In this document: positions 34,671-44,181 of the stretch, in pieces
Layout of the letters: each line of letters begins with the position of its first letter
How positions within the stretch are numbered: position 1 is the stretch's first letter
From: SFLA01 sp045595785
GTDB lineage: Bacteria > Bacillota > Clostridia > Oscillospirales > CAG-382
Assembly: GCA_045595785.1 (NCBI GenBank)
Contig: JAZOBE010000034.1
Span: forward strand, 123,825 to 187,824
Length of the DNA stretch: 64,000 nt
Direction: 5' to 3'
The notes under the pieces: generated by a model
What the model saw: the letters and a program-made list of their open reading frames with translations, nothing else
Told to the model about the DNA's origin: nothing
Database searches by the model: none
Made by a program: the position numbers and the translations under genes

Positions 34671-37250
34671 ATGAAAAACAGAATTATTTCACTTTTTCTA
34701 TGCTTGGTGATGTGCTTTTCAACTGTAGCAATACTCGCCGGTTGCGGTGGAAACAGTTCATCAAAGCCTGATGCTCTGGTTGTAATGACCGAAGCGCTTG
34801 ATGGTGTATTCAACCCCTTCTTTTCTACCACCGGTGCTGACAGCACTATAGTTTCCATGACTCAGATAGGTATGCTTACTACCGGTTATGAAAACGGCAA
34901 GGTGGTTGTTGCATGTGGCGACGATGAAGCAGTAGTTGTTAAGGATTATGCAATCAATTACGATTCCGCTAAAGACACCACTACCTACACCTTTGTTATT
35001 AAGAACGGTATTTTATATTCCGACGGGTATCCACTTACTATGGAAGATGTTATGTTCAACCTTTACGTATATCTGGATCCTGTTTATACCGGTTCTTCTA
35101 CAATGTATTCTACTGATATTCTCGGCTTGCAGGATTACCGTACCCAGACTCTTGGCTCCGGCTCCGGTGATATTGACGACAGCATTTCTTCCGCAGCAAG
35201 TGCTCGTGCTCAGAATCGTATTAACGAGCTTATTAACCTGTATAGACAGGCCGGTGCAACTGCAACCGCAGGAAGCTACAGCGCGTCTTATGATGCTATG
35301 GTGTCTGCTATCAAGACTCACTCACTTTCCAGTGGCTATAAGGAAGCGATTTCTTCTGATGCAAGCAAGGTTACCGTTGAAAACCTGCTTGCTGACTATG
35401 AACGCGCACTTAAGCTTTTCCGCGAAGAACTTGAAACCGACTATGTAAGTGCTCAGGAAGCGTATACGGATGAACCCTACAAGTCTCGCGAAGAGTTCAA
35501 AAATCCCGTTACCTGCTTTATGTTTGCTGAAGGATATGTCAATATCGAATATGCAAAGGATCCCGTAACTAATAAGGACATTAAATCTCAGATTGAAAAC
35601 GTAACTCTTCTTTATAATGATTCCGTAGTAACCGATAAGGAATCTGCTATTGAATACGTTTACCAGTCAAAAATTGAACAGGAGCTTGACCAGATACTCC
35701 TCTTCTGGGCTACTGCACAGACCCTTAAGACTGAGTTTACTGCTAAAGCAAAGGAAGTTATACTTCACGAAAACGTTGCAGACGACGGATCTCTGGCTGT
35801 TCCCAATATAAGTGGTATCGTTTCCCTTGGCCACACAACTGAAGTTACCGAAATTACCGCAAATAACGGTACTTATAAAGTCGCTCATGAACATAACGAA
35901 GACGGTACTGTTAAAAATGCTGACGAATACGATGTTCTTCAGATAACCATTAACGGTGTTGACCCCAAGGCAATATGGAACTTTGCATTTGCAGTTGCTC
36001 CTCAGCATTACTATGCAGAAGGTCATAAAGTTGATATAGCTAACAACCAGTTTGGTGTTGTTTTCGGCTCTTATGATTTTATGACAAACGAAATACAGTC
36101 TACTCGTAACATCAAGGTACCTATGGGTGCAGGCCCTTACGTTGCGACCGACAATTCCAATAATGATAACCCGTCCGGAACTTCTTTCTATTCCGACAAC
36201 GTAGTTTACTTCAAGGCAAATAAATCTTTCCTTCTTGGCGAACCCAAGATCGAAAAGCTTCGTTATCAGGTAGTAAGCTCTACCAACGCGCTGAGTGCTC
36301 TTGAAAGCGGTTCAGTACACTTTGTTACTCCTCAGTTTACTCAGAATAATATAGATAAACTGAACTCTTTGGAGAGCAAGGGCATCGAAAAGACCTGGAC
36401 TCAGCAGCTTGGTTACGGTTATGTCGGCATCAACGCCGAAAAGGTAACCGACATCAATCTTCGTAAAGCAATAATGTGCGCTATGGATACCAGCCTCGCA
36501 CTCAGTTACTACAGTGCAGGTATGGCAGAAACTATCTATTGGCCTATGTCTACTGTAAGCTGGGCATATCCTAAGGATGCTTCGGGTAAAAACAGCCGCG
36601 ACAACGGTCACGATTATCCTGCAATCAATTTTAACAAAGAAGATGCAAAGGCAGCAGTTGCTGATTATATGGCTGCAGCAGGCGTTTCTGCAGGTGATTC
36701 CAAGCTTTCCCTCCGCTTTACTATCGCAGGTGCAAACCTTACCGACCATCCTACTTATCAAACCTTCCGCGCAGCTGCAGAGCTTCTTAACGAATGCGGA
36801 TGGGACATCGAGGTTGTTGCAGATTCCAACGCACTTACCAAGCTTAGCACCGGTTCTCTTGCGGTTTGGGCAGCAGCTTGGGGTTCTACCGTTGACCCTG
36901 ACCTTTATCAGGTATATCACAAGAACTCTACAGCAACCAGTGTTCTCGCTTGGGGATATGATGCAATTCTCGCTAATCCTGCCAGCTACCCCGTTGAAAA
37001 CTCTATCCTCAATCAGCTTAGCGAAGTAATAGATGATGCGCGCGCTACTGATGATCAGGCAGTTCGTACAGCACTTTATAAAGAAGCAATGGGATATATT
37101 CTTGATCTTGCTGTTGAGCTTCCCGTTTACCAGCGTATGGTGCTTTACGCCTACAACGGTAATGTCATTGATTCAGCTTCTCTTCCCGGCGAAATTAACC
37201 CCTACACCTCTCCCCTTGATCATATCTGGGAGATTGAATTTGCTGATTAA
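34671..37250 (+). CDS. oppA: Oligopeptide ABC transporter substrate-binding lipoprotein
   Basis: 859 residues, SBP_bac_5 family, lipobox LAGC (Cys25). Family blocks: TEALDGVFNPFFSTTGAD at the start, YPLTMEDVMFNLYVYLDP near 125, GYGYVGINAEKVTDINLRKAI near 585, and the C-terminal LPVYQRMVLYAYN. It is about 300 residues longer than usual: a helical insertion runs from about residue 150 to 390. First gene of an OppABCDF operon after the surface protease. Binds peptides outside the membrane and delivers them to the permease; ligand unknown. Confidence 0.9.
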   Translation: MKNRIISLFLCLVMCFSTVAILAGCGGNSSSKPDALVVMTEALDGVFNPFFSTTGADSTIVSMTQIGMLTTGYENGKVVVACGDDEAVVVKDYAINYDSAKDTTTYTFVIKNGILYSDGYPLTMEDVMFNLYVYLDPVYTGSSTMYSTDILGLQDYRTQTLGSGSGDIDDSISSAASARAQNRINELINLYRQAGATATAGSYSASYDAMVSAIKTHSLSSGYKEAISSDASKVTVENLLADYERALKLFREELETDYVSAQEAYTDEPYKSREEFKNPVTCFMFAEGYVNIEYAKDPVTNKDIKSQIENVTLLYNDSVVTDKESAIEYVYQSKIEQELDQILLFWATAQTLKTEFTAKAKEVILHENVADDGSLAVPNISGIVSLGHTTEVTEITANNGTYKVAHEHNEDGTVKNADEYDVLQITINGVDPKAIWNFAFAVAPQHYYAEGHKVDIANNQFGVVFGSYDFMTNEIQSTRNIKVPMGAGPYVATDNSNNDNPSGTSFYSDNVVYFKANKSFLLGEPKIEKLRYQVVSSTNALSALESGSVHFVTPQFTQNNIDKLNSLESKGIEKTWTQQLGYGYVGINAEKVTDINLRKAIMCAMDTSLALSYYSAGMAETIYWPMSTVSWAYPKDASGKNSRDNGHDYPAINFNKEDAKAAVADYMAAAGVSAGDSKLSLRFTIAGANLTDHPTYQTFRAAAELLNECGWDIEVVADSNALTKLSTGSLAVWAAAWGSTVDPDLYQVYHKNSTATSVLAWGYDAILANPASYPVENSILNQLSEVIDDARATDDQAVRTALYKEAMGYILDLAVELPVYQRMVLYAYNGNVIDSASLPGEINPYTSPLDHIWEIEFAD

Positions 37251-37271
37251 TCTTATTTGACGGAGAGATAT

Positions 37272-38264
37272 ATGTTAAAGTATATACTGAAAAGACTTGC
37301 TCTTTCGGTCCTTATTCTACTGGGCGTATCTCTTATAATTTACGTTCTCATTCGCTGTATGCCTGTCAGCTTCATAGACAGCAAGATTGCAGAAATGAGC
37401 ATGAACGGTGCCACTATTCCTGAAGAGACTGTAGAGAGCATGAAAGCTCTCTACGGTCTTGAGGATGATAGTTTTATGGGAATTATCAAAGGCTATCTGA
37501 ACTGGTTGGGCGCGCTTTGCCGTTTTGATTTCGGCATTTCCTTTAAGTACAGCGTTCCTGTTATCGATGTTATCAAGAATAATATGGGTCTCTCGTTTAT
37601 TATTGCCTTGATAGCAACGGTATTTGAATTTATGATTGCTGTGCCTCTTGGTATTACTGCAGCTACACACCAGTATTCGATTCGGGACTATGTAGTTACC
37701 ATTCTTGTTATGATCGGTATCTCCCTACCCTCGTTTTTCTTTGGTCAAATACTTAAAGATATTCTGGCTATGAAATTAGGTTGGTTTCCCCCTTCAGGTC
37801 TAACTGATGCTTCCCAGACCTTAAGCGGAGTTTCTCTGCTGTGGGACTATCTGCGTCATTTGTTCATACCTATTCTTACTGTTGTGATTTTGAGTATAGG
37901 CAGCAGAATGCGTATGACACGTACAAATATGCTTGAGGTGTTAAATTCCGATTATATACGTACCGCCCGTGCAAAGGGACTAAAAGAAAAAGTTGTAATA
38001 TATAAACACGCATTTCGTAATACTCTCATTCCCCTTGTTACCAGCTTAGCAGGATTGCTTCCCTCCTTGTTTTCAGGAGCTATTATTACAGAGCAGGTGT
38101 TTGACCTTCCCGGTATTGGTAATCTCGCTTTCCAAGCTATGTCCGATGGTGACATACCCTTTATAATGGGTTACAACATGTTTCTGGCGTTGTTAAGCGT
38201 ACTTGGCGTTCTTCTTGCGGATCTTATGTACGCTGTGGTTGACCCCAGAGTCAAGCTTGAGTAA
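37272..38264 (+). CDS. oppB: Oligopeptide ABC transporter permease B
   Basis: 330-residue membrane permease with about six helices. The N-terminal LKYILKRLALSVLILLGVSLIIYVL segment is the OppB/DppB hallmark in outline, and DYIRTARAKGLKEKVV carries the EAA loop that contacts the ATPases. ATG at 37272 is chosen (GGAGAG upstream). 12 nt before oppC. Confidence 0.93.
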   Translation: MLKYILKRLALSVLILLGVSLIIYVLIRCMPVSFIDSKIAEMSMNGATIPEETVESMKALYGLEDDSFMGIIKGYLNWLGALCRFDFGISFKYSVPVIDVIKNNMGLSFIIALIATVFEFMIAVPLGITAATHQYSIRDYVVTILVMIGISLPSFFFGQILKDILAMKLGWFPPSGLTDASQTLSGVSLLWDYLRHLFIPILTVVILSIGSRMRMTRTNMLEVLNSDYIRTARAKGLKEKVVIYKHAFRNTLIPLVTSLAGLLPSLFSGAIITEQVFDLPGIGNLAFQAMSDGDIPFIMGYNMFLALLSVLGVLLADLMYAVVDPRVKLE

Positions 38265-38276
38265 AGGAGGGCCACA

Positions 38277-39326
38277 ATGAAAGACGATAATATTAACGAA
38301 GCTGTTAATAATCAACCTGATAATTCCGTAGAACAATCGCTTGATAAAAACGTTAGGCTAATGTCGCCGACTCGTATGGTTATGCGTCGTTTCTTCCGTT
38401 CAAAGCTTAGTGTTGCCGGACTTATTATGATCATTTCTCTTTTCTTGTTTTGCTGGCTCGGTCCTGTATTTTATGACACTTGGGGACAATCCGAATCTGA
38501 TTATGCAGGCAAGGTTGAGTATACACAACATGCTGTTACGGTTGAGCGTGATGGAGCAACATACACCTTTTATCAGGTCGTAGAAACTACAAAACCCATG
38601 AATGCGTTGGCTAAGCCTGACGGAAAGCATCCGTTGGGAACCGACAAAAGTGCACGTGATGTTCTTATCCGCCTTATGTATGGTGGTAGAATTTCACTTA
38701 CAGTAAGCTTTTTGGCAGTATTTATAACTACATTTTTCGGAATAATATTCGGCGGAGTTGCCGGATATTTCGGTGGTCACATTGATAATATCATTATGCG
38801 TATATGTGATATTCTTATATGCTTACCGGGTTTTCCTATCCTATTGATAGTCGGTACGCTTATTGATGCAGCAGGAATAGATCTAAAGTTCAAAATATAC
38901 TATCTTATGGCTTTCCTTACCCTGATTTCCTGGCCCGGAACAGCCCGTCTGGTCAGAGGTCAGATCCTCTCCCTTCGTGAGCAGGAATATATGGTAGCCG
39001 CTGAAGCAATGGGATATTCCACATCAAGAAAAATCTTCAAGCATCTTATTCCCAATGTTATTCCACAGCTTATTGTAGCAATGACATTAAGTCTCGGAAG
39101 CATGATACTCTATGAGGCTTCACTTTCTTATCTTGGACTGGGTGCGCCTGAGGAATATGCCGCTTGGGGTACAATGATAAATATTGTTGCGGAAGATCAG
39201 AATATTCTTCAGCATTATTTCAACGTATGGGGCCCTCCCGGAATATGTATTATTCTTGCTGTTCTTGGTTTTAACTTTGTTGGTGACGGCCTGCGCGATG
39301 CACTTGACCCTAAAATGAGGAGATAA
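38277..39326 (+). CDS. oppC: Oligopeptide ABC transporter permease C
   Basis: 349-residue permease with the OppC N-terminal domain (RMVMRRFFRSKLSVAGLI), an extracytoplasmic part, GTDKSARDVLIRLMYGGR, and EAA loop EYMVAAEAMGYSTSRKI. AAAGGAGGG directly precedes the ATG. Forms the heteromeric channel with OppB. Confidence 0.93.
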   Translation: MKDDNINEAVNNQPDNSVEQSLDKNVRLMSPTRMVMRRFFRSKLSVAGLIMIISLFLFCWLGPVFYDTWGQSESDYAGKVEYTQHAVTVERDGATYTFYQVVETTKPMNALAKPDGKHPLGTDKSARDVLIRLMYGGRISLTVSFLAVFITTFFGIIFGGVAGYFGGHIDNIIMRICDILICLPGFPILLIVGTLIDAAGIDLKFKIYYLMAFLTLISWPGTARLVRGQILSLREQEYMVAAEAMGYSTSRKIFKHLIPNVIPQLIVAMTLSLGSMILYEASLSYLGLGAPEEYAAWGTMINIVAEDQNILQHYFNVWGPPGICIILAVLGFNFVGDGLRDALDPKMRR

Positions 39327-39329
39327 CTT

Positions 39330-40556
39330 ATGGCGAACGAAAACAAAAAAAATAATTCCCGTTATCTCTCCGGCAAGGAGATACGTGCTATTGCAAAAGA
39401 TAATGCAAAGGTAATGCGCGCTCTTGAAAAACGCAAGCATAGAAAAGCCGACGAAAGCGAATTTGTTACTGAAATGAAGGACAGTAACAATATCCTTGAA
39501 ATCGATGATCTTCATACTTACTTTTTTACCGACCAAGGAGTTGTCAAAGCTGTCAATGGTGTTTCTTTTGACGTTCCCAAAAACTCCACTGTAGGCGTTG
39601 TTGGTGAATCCGGCTGTGGAAAATCTGTAACAAGCATGTCTATCATGCAGCTTCTGCAAGGACCTCAGGGACAGATTTATTCCGGCAACATCCGTTTTTT
39701 ATCACACGAGTATAAGCTTGACGCTCACGGTAATACAATTGCTACCGAAAAAATAGATGAGAGCGGAAACCACATCTACGAGATGGAAGACAAAGTTTTG
39801 GATATTGCAAATATGCCTATAAGCGAGATACACCGTATACGCGGTAGACAGATAGCAATGATTTTCCAAGAACCGATGACCTCGCTCAATCCCGTGTTCA
39901 CCATCGGTAATCAGCTTGATGAGGTTACTTTCATCCACGTTCCCGGTGCGACAAAGGAAAGCGCAAAAAAAAGATCCTTGGAAATGCTCAGTCTTGTCGG
40001 CATTGCTATGCCCGAGCATGTGTATAAGTCCTTCCCTCACGAGCTTTCAGGTGGCATGAGACAGCGTGTTATGATCTCTATGGCACTTGCCTGCAATCCC
40101 CGTCTTATTATTGCAGATGAGCCTACTACGGCACTTGACGTTACAATTCAGGCTCAGATACTTGATCTCCTCCGTGATCTGAAGCAAAAAATGGACGGAT
40201 CTATCCTGCTTATAACCCACGATCTCGGCATTATCGCAGAAATGGCAGATTATGTGGTCGTTATGTATGCCGGCAGAGTAATAGAAAAAGGCACGGTTTC
40301 AGAGATCTTCCATAATCCGTTGCATCCTTATACCATTGGATTACAGAAGTCCAAGCCTACCCTTGACTCCGACGAGGACGAGCTGTTTAATATTCCCGGT
40401 AACGTACCTAATCCCGTCAATATGCCTTCATATTGTTATTTTAAGGAAAGATGCTCTAAGTGTATCGACAAATGTAACGGTGACTATCCTTGCATGGTTC
40501 AAGTCAGTCCTACGCATTTCGTCGCTTGCCATCTTTACGGAGAGGAGAATAAATAA
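39330..40556 (+). CDS. oppD: Oligopeptide ABC transporter ATPase D
   Basis: 408 residues. Walker A GESGCGKS, Q-loop FQEPMTSLNPVF, signature LSGGMRQRV, Walker B LIIADEPTTALDV, switch His in ITHDLG, and an oligopeptide_HTH-type Cys-rich C-terminus (CYFKERCSKCIDKC) that in relatives holds an iron-sulfur cluster. There is a basic N-terminal extension of about 50 residues and an extra loop (HEYKLDAHGNTIATEKID) after Walker A. Stop overlaps oppF start as TAATG. Confidence 0.93.
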   Translation: MANENKKNNSRYLSGKEIRAIAKDNAKVMRALEKRKHRKADESEFVTEMKDSNNILEIDDLHTYFFTDQGVVKAVNGVSFDVPKNSTVGVVGESGCGKSVTSMSIMQLLQGPQGQIYSGNIRFLSHEYKLDAHGNTIATEKIDESGNHIYEMEDKVLDIANMPISEIHRIRGRQIAMIFQEPMTSLNPVFTIGNQLDEVTFIHVPGATKESAKKRSLEMLSLVGIAMPEHVYKSFPHELSGGMRQRVMISMALACNPRLIIADEPTTALDVTIQAQILDLLRDLKQKMDGSILLITHDLGIIAEMADYVVVMYAGRVIEKGTVSEIFHNPLHPYTIGLQKSKPTLDSDEDELFNIPGNVPNPVNMPSYCYFKERCSKCIDKCNGDYPCMVQVSPTHFVACHLYGEENK

Positions 40557-41659
40557 TGGCTGAAACTATGAAAAACATTGTTGACTCCGCTTATGATGAT
40601 GAGCAGATACAAAAAGAGTATCTTGATAAAAAAACAAAACAAATAACTGAAGATAGCAAACTCCCGCCTGATAAGGATGCGCTTTTGGAGATTCGTCATT
40701 TGCGAAAATGCTTTCCTATCAGAAAGAATCTTTTTGGAAAAACCCAAAAAGAGCTTGTTGCTGTTGATGATGTTTCCTTCAAACTTATGCCGGGTGAAAC
40801 CCTTGGTATTGTAGGAGAATCCGGATGCGGAAAAACTACAATGGGCAGAACGCTCCTTAAGCTTACACAGCCCAGCGGCGGTCAGGTGTTCTTTAAAGGA
40901 CAGGATATCTCCAAGTTTACCAAAGCGCAGATGCGTCCTATACGCACCAAGATGCAGATTATATTTCAGGATCCCTATTCCTCTCTTCCTCCAAGAAGCA
41001 CAGTAGGCGACATTTTATCCGAGCCTGTTAAGGTACATAAAATTGTTCCAAACGATCAGGTGCGGGATTACGTGCTTGACCTAATGGAAAAATGCGGTCT
41101 TCGCGATTATTATTATGAAAGATATCCCCACGAATTTTCCGGTGGACAGAGACAAAGAATTTGCATTGCCCGTGCTCTTTCGGTAAAGCCTGAGCTGGTT
41201 GTTTGCGACGAGCCTGTTTCCGCGCTGGACGTTTCTATTCAAGCGCAGATTATTAACCTTCTTAAAAATCTGCAAAAATCAATGGGACTGACTTATCTGT
41301 TCATTTCCCACGACCTCTCGGTAGTAAAGTTTATTTCAGATAAGATTATGGTTATGTATCTGGGTTCTATGATGGAATTCGGAAGCAAAAAGGATATTTT
41401 TGAGAATCCTCTGCATCCTTATACCAAGGCTTTGTTCTCTGCTATACCCAACCCTAATCCCGATGTAAAGATGAACCGTATCGTGCTCAACGGCGATATC
41501 CCTTCCCCTGCAAATCCCCCTAAAGGATGCCGCTTCCACACCCGTTGTCCGTATGCAACGGAAAAATGTAAGCATGTTCCTCCCGAATATAAAGAATATG
41601 AGCAGGGGCATTTCGCCGCTTGTCATATGCTTGACAGAGAGAAGAATATTAATGAGTAA
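40556..41659 (+). CDS. oppF: Oligopeptide ABC transporter ATPase F
   Basis: 367 residues. Walker A GESGCGKTT, Q-loop FQDPYSSLPPRS, signature FSGGQRQRI, Walker B LVVCDEPVSALDV, ISHDLS, and Cys-rich C-terminal FHTRCPYATEKC. PPRS replaces the usual LNPR in the region after the Q-loop. Partner of OppD. Overlaps the next small gene by 8 nt. Confidence 0.93.
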   Translation: MAETMKNIVDSAYDDEQIQKEYLDKKTKQITEDSKLPPDKDALLEIRHLRKCFPIRKNLFGKTQKELVAVDDVSFKLMPGETLGIVGESGCGKTTMGRTLLKLTQPSGGQVFFKGQDISKFTKAQMRPIRTKMQIIFQDPYSSLPPRSTVGDILSEPVKVHKIVPNDQVRDYVLDLMEKCGLRDYYYERYPHEFSGGQRQRICIARALSVKPELVVCDEPVSALDVSIQAQIINLLKNLQKSMGLTYLFISHDLSVVKFISDKIMVMYLGSMMEFGSKKDIFENPLHPYTKALFSAIPNPNPDVKMNRIVLNGDIPSPANPPKGCRFHTRCPYATEKCKHVPPEYKEYEQGHFAACHMLDREKNINE

Positions 41660-41903
41660 AAATAACAAGAAACAAAAAAAAGAAAAGATAACCTATGTTG
41701 ATGACGGACGGTCTTTTGCGGATATGTCAGACGTGCCTTCAAGTAAGCTGATGCTTTTTTCAAGCTCATCTTATCGCCCGAGAGCTACTCTCAAAGAACA
41801 ATTCCGTACATATATTGAAGCATGTAAACTGATGTTTCTGCCAATGTTAGTGGTTATAGGCTTTATCTGTGTATTGTTTTTAATTCTCTGGTTGATCTTT
41901 TAA
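41652..41903 (+). CDS. Small membrane protein at end of opp operon
   Basis: 83 residues: a very basic start (MSKNNKKQKKEK), a soluble stretch, and one or two C-terminal hydrophobic segments (LMFLPMLVVIGFICVLFLILW). ATG at 41652 overlaps the oppF stop by 8 nt, and a terminator follows at once, so it belongs to the transporter operon. The longer frame start at 41553 lies within oppF and is rejected. Function unknown. Confidence 0.72.
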   Translation: MSKNNKKQKKEKITYVDDGRSFADMSDVPSSKLMLFSSSSYRPRATLKEQFRTYIEACKLMFLPMLVVIGFICVLFLILWLIF

Positions 41904-41906
41904 TAA

Positions 41907-41941
41907 GAAAACGGTATTCTTTATTTGAATACCGTTTTTTA
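41907..41941 (+). terminator. Terminator of opp operon
   Basis: AAAACGGTATTC / GAATACCGTTTT stem with a 7-nt loop and T-run. Confidence 0.88.
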
Positions 41942-41962
41942 TTTCATTCTTTAGCTTCACGT

Positions 41963-41991
41963 TTGACTTTATTGCGCTTGTATGTTATAAT
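41963..41991 (+). promoter_or_regulatory. Promoter of sugar isomerase-like gene
   Basis: TTGACT (41963-41968), 17-bp spacer, perfect TATAAT (41986-41991). Confidence 0.72.
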
Positions 41992-42021
41992 TTCTTTGTA
42001 ATATAAATCTAGGAGGATAGT

Positions 42022-42888
42022 ATGCTTATATCTACCGAGATCGGTTCTATAGCCAATATTGTAGGTGAGGAAAAAGCCGTTGAATTTGTAGGAAAAGCCG
42101 GATTTAACGCTTGGGATTTTTCAATGTTCAAAATGGCGCTTTACGATTGGGGCAATAAATGCGTAAAGGATATTCCGCATCCTTTAAGAAGCAGTGAATA
42201 CCTTGCATTTGCAAGGAAACTGCGCCGAATCGGTGAAGATTACGGTATCCACTGTAATCAATCCCACGCACCTTTTCCTACATACTGCCCCGAGATAAGA
42301 GATATGTATAAACGTGCAATTGAATGTACAGCAGAAGCCGGAGGCAGCATTTGTATAATCCACCCCGATAATTATAAGTCTCCCGAGGAAAATGCAGAGA
42401 TTTATCTTGAAATCTTACCCTTTGCAAAAGAACACGAAGTTAAGATCGCAACAGAAAACATGTGGAATTGGAACGACGAAAAGGGATGTGCTTCTCCTGC
42501 TGCATGCTCTTCACCCAAAAGCTTTTTAGATCACATAAAAGCAGTAAATGACGATTATTTTGTAGCTTGTCTTGATATCGGCCACGCAGAAATGTTTGGC
42601 GTAAACACATCTGCTTGCGAAATGATCGAAACACTTGGTAACCATCTTCAGGCACTTCATATTCATGATAATGACCTTAAGCACGATTCTCACAATATTC
42701 CCTTTTCTATGCAGATAGATTTTGAAAAAATTACCACTTCTCTTAAAAAGATAGGTTACAGCGGTTATCTTACTCTTGAAGCCGATCGTTATCTTGCGCT
42801 TAACGGTATGAACGATGACGCTTCTGTTTTACAAGGTGTTTTCAATATGGCGGAAGCTGCAAAGAAATTAAATGAAATGATGAGATAG
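42022..42888 (+). CDS. Sugar phosphate isomerase/epimerase (AP-endonuclease-2 TIM barrel)
   Basis: 288 residues of the xylose-isomerase-like TIM-barrel family. Metal-ligand strands are visible: HCNQSHAPF (His), KIATENMWNW (Glu), ACLDIGHAEM (Asp/His), QALHIHDND (His-x-Asp) and YLTLEADRY (Glu). AGGAGG before ATG. Single-gene unit with its own promoter and terminator. Sugar substrate cannot be told. Confidence 0.85.
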   Translation: MLISTEIGSIANIVGEEKAVEFVGKAGFNAWDFSMFKMALYDWGNKCVKDIPHPLRSSEYLAFARKLRRIGEDYGIHCNQSHAPFPTYCPEIRDMYKRAIECTAEAGGSICIIHPDNYKSPEENAEIYLEILPFAKEHEVKIATENMWNWNDEKGCASPAACSSPKSFLDHIKAVNDDYFVACLDIGHAEMFGVNTSACEMIETLGNHLQALHIHDNDLKHDSHNIPFSMQIDFEKITTSLKKIGYSGYLTLEADRYLALNGMNDDASVLQGVFNMAEAAKKLNEMMR

Positions 42889-42916
42889 TCATTTTAGTAT
42901 TATTAACACAAAAAAA

Positions 42917-42949
42917 CAACTCCCCTTTTTGGGGAGTTGAATTATTTTT
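42917..42949. terminator. Terminator between isomerase and YegP genes
   Basis: CAACTCCCC / GGGGAGTTG with loop TTTTT; A-run before and ATTATTTTTG after, so it can serve both convergent genes. Confidence 0.82.
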
Positions 42950-42951
42950 GT

Positions 42952-43326
42952 TTATGCTTCGGGTTCAACAACGGGAGCATCAACAACATTTTTCTTTACA
43001 GATTCAACGCCGTTGAGGCATCCTGCCTTGGAAGAATAGCCTTCAGAAGTAGCGATAACTTCACCGTTAGTAGCCTTAAGTCTAAAACGAAACTCACCGG
43101 CCTTATCGGTATAAACCTCAAACTTAGGACACTTGCACGCTTCAATATTCTCAACAGTCTGGTCTTCAACGCCTGCAACAAGAGCGTTTTTAGCAACAGA
43201 AGCGCAGCCGTTCTTGCAAGCAGCAAGAGTAGTATAAACTTCAGAAGTAGCGATAACTTCGCCGTTACCTGCCTTAAGATCAAACTTTACGCCGGTAGCG
43301 GTGTTTTTAATAACAAATTTTCCCAT
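42952..43326 (-). CDS. YegP-family DUF1508 protein
   Basis: 124 residues made of two DUF1508 repeats, each with the core NGEVIATSE-x-Y followed by a Cys-containing helix (LAACKNGCASV and KAGCLNGVESV). The family is small and soluble; function uncertain, sometimes linked to stress. ATG at 43326 (MGKFVIKN) is used since GGAGG lies 8 nt upstream. Confidence 0.88.
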   Translation of the reverse strand: MGKFVIKNTATGVKFDLKAGNGEVIATSEVYTTLAACKNGCASVAKNALVAGVEDQTVENIEACKCPKFEVYTDKAGEFRFRLKATNGEVIATSEGYSSKAGCLNGVESVKKNVVDAPVVEPEA

Positions 43327-43377
43327 TTTTAGAACCTCCATATAGTCACATTAATATAAGACATTTGCCTTATAACG

Positions 43378-43406
43378 ATTTTAACACTAATTTGTATATT
43401 TGTAAA
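43378..43406 (-). promoter_or_regulatory. Promoter of YegP-like gene
   Basis: Minus strand TTTACA (43406-43401), 17-bp spacer, TAAAAT (43383-43378). Confidence 0.6.
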
Positions 43407-43424
43407 CCTTTTTTGCTTATTTTG

Positions 43425-44108
43425 TTATAAATTAATTGGTACAGACGAGCTGATAGCAACACTGTCGGGCGTTACAATACAATCATATGCCAGTATTTGA
43501 ACACCTGCTTTGTCAGCTTCACGGAGCGTTTTACCAAACTCAGGGTGAGTTTCGTCATTTGGTGAAAGCGATAAAGCCCCCTTCATTTGAATTACAAATA
43601 TGACGTAACACTCATATCCTTCTTTTACGCAATTGATAAGTTCCCGTAAATGCTTCACTCCACGCTCGGTCGGTGCATCCGGGAAACGGCAATGCATATT
43701 GTCTTCGAGAGTAACGCCTTTCACTTCAATAAAGGCGTTTCGTTCTCCATCGGAAACAAAGATATCAAATCTTGAATTACCGTATGTCACTTCCCTTCTG
43801 ATCACAGCATTTTTTGAAAAAATTCCGCTTGTAATCAGCCATTCCTCGACAACACCATTCGGTAGCTGTGAGTCTATATTAATAAAAATACTCTCGTTTT
43901 TATAGACGGAAACAAGATCGTACTGCGTTTTTCTTGCAGGATTTTCACTTTTTTCAAGAACAACTGTACTGCCGGGGACCAGTAATTCTTTGCATCTTCC
44001 GGTATTTTTTATATGAACAGTATTAGCGATCCCGTCTATTTCCACGATACCGATAAAACGGTTAGGACGTGAAACAAACTTGCCATATGTAATATTTTTA
44101 TATTTCAT
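43425..44108 (-). CDS. sfsA: SfsA family nuclease-like protein
   Basis: 227 residues. Typical SfsA blocks: FVSRPNRFIGIVEIDG at the N-terminus, HIKNTGRCKELLVPG (near 32), RFDIFVSDGERNAFIEVKGVTLE (near 113; PD-(D/E)xK-like Asp/Glu/Lys), and FPDAPTERGVKHLRELI. The original E. coli name refers to sugar fermentation, but the family is now regarded as DNA/RNA-binding nuclease-like. Single gene, divergent from the GNAT gene. Confidence 0.92.
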   Translation of the reverse strand: MKYKNITYGKFVSRPNRFIGIVEIDGIANTVHIKNTGRCKELLVPGSTVVLEKSENPARKTQYDLVSVYKNESIFINIDSQLPNGVVEEWLITSGIFSKNAVIRREVTYGNSRFDIFVSDGERNAFIEVKGVTLEDNMHCRFPDAPTERGVKHLRELINCVKEGYECYVIFVIQMKGALSLSPNDETHPEFGKTLREADKAGVQILAYDCIVTPDSVAISSSVPINL

Positions 44109-44123
44109 TAATCAAACACCTTA

Positions 44124-44152
44124 TTGAAAAAGGGATTATATTGTAGTACAAT
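44124..44152 (+). promoter_or_regulatory. Promoter of GNAT gene
   Basis: TTGAAA (44124-44129), 17-bp spacer, TACAAT (44147-44152). Confidence 0.6.
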
Positions 44153-44181
44153 TGTTTTAACCAAAACATGGAGAAGAAACA

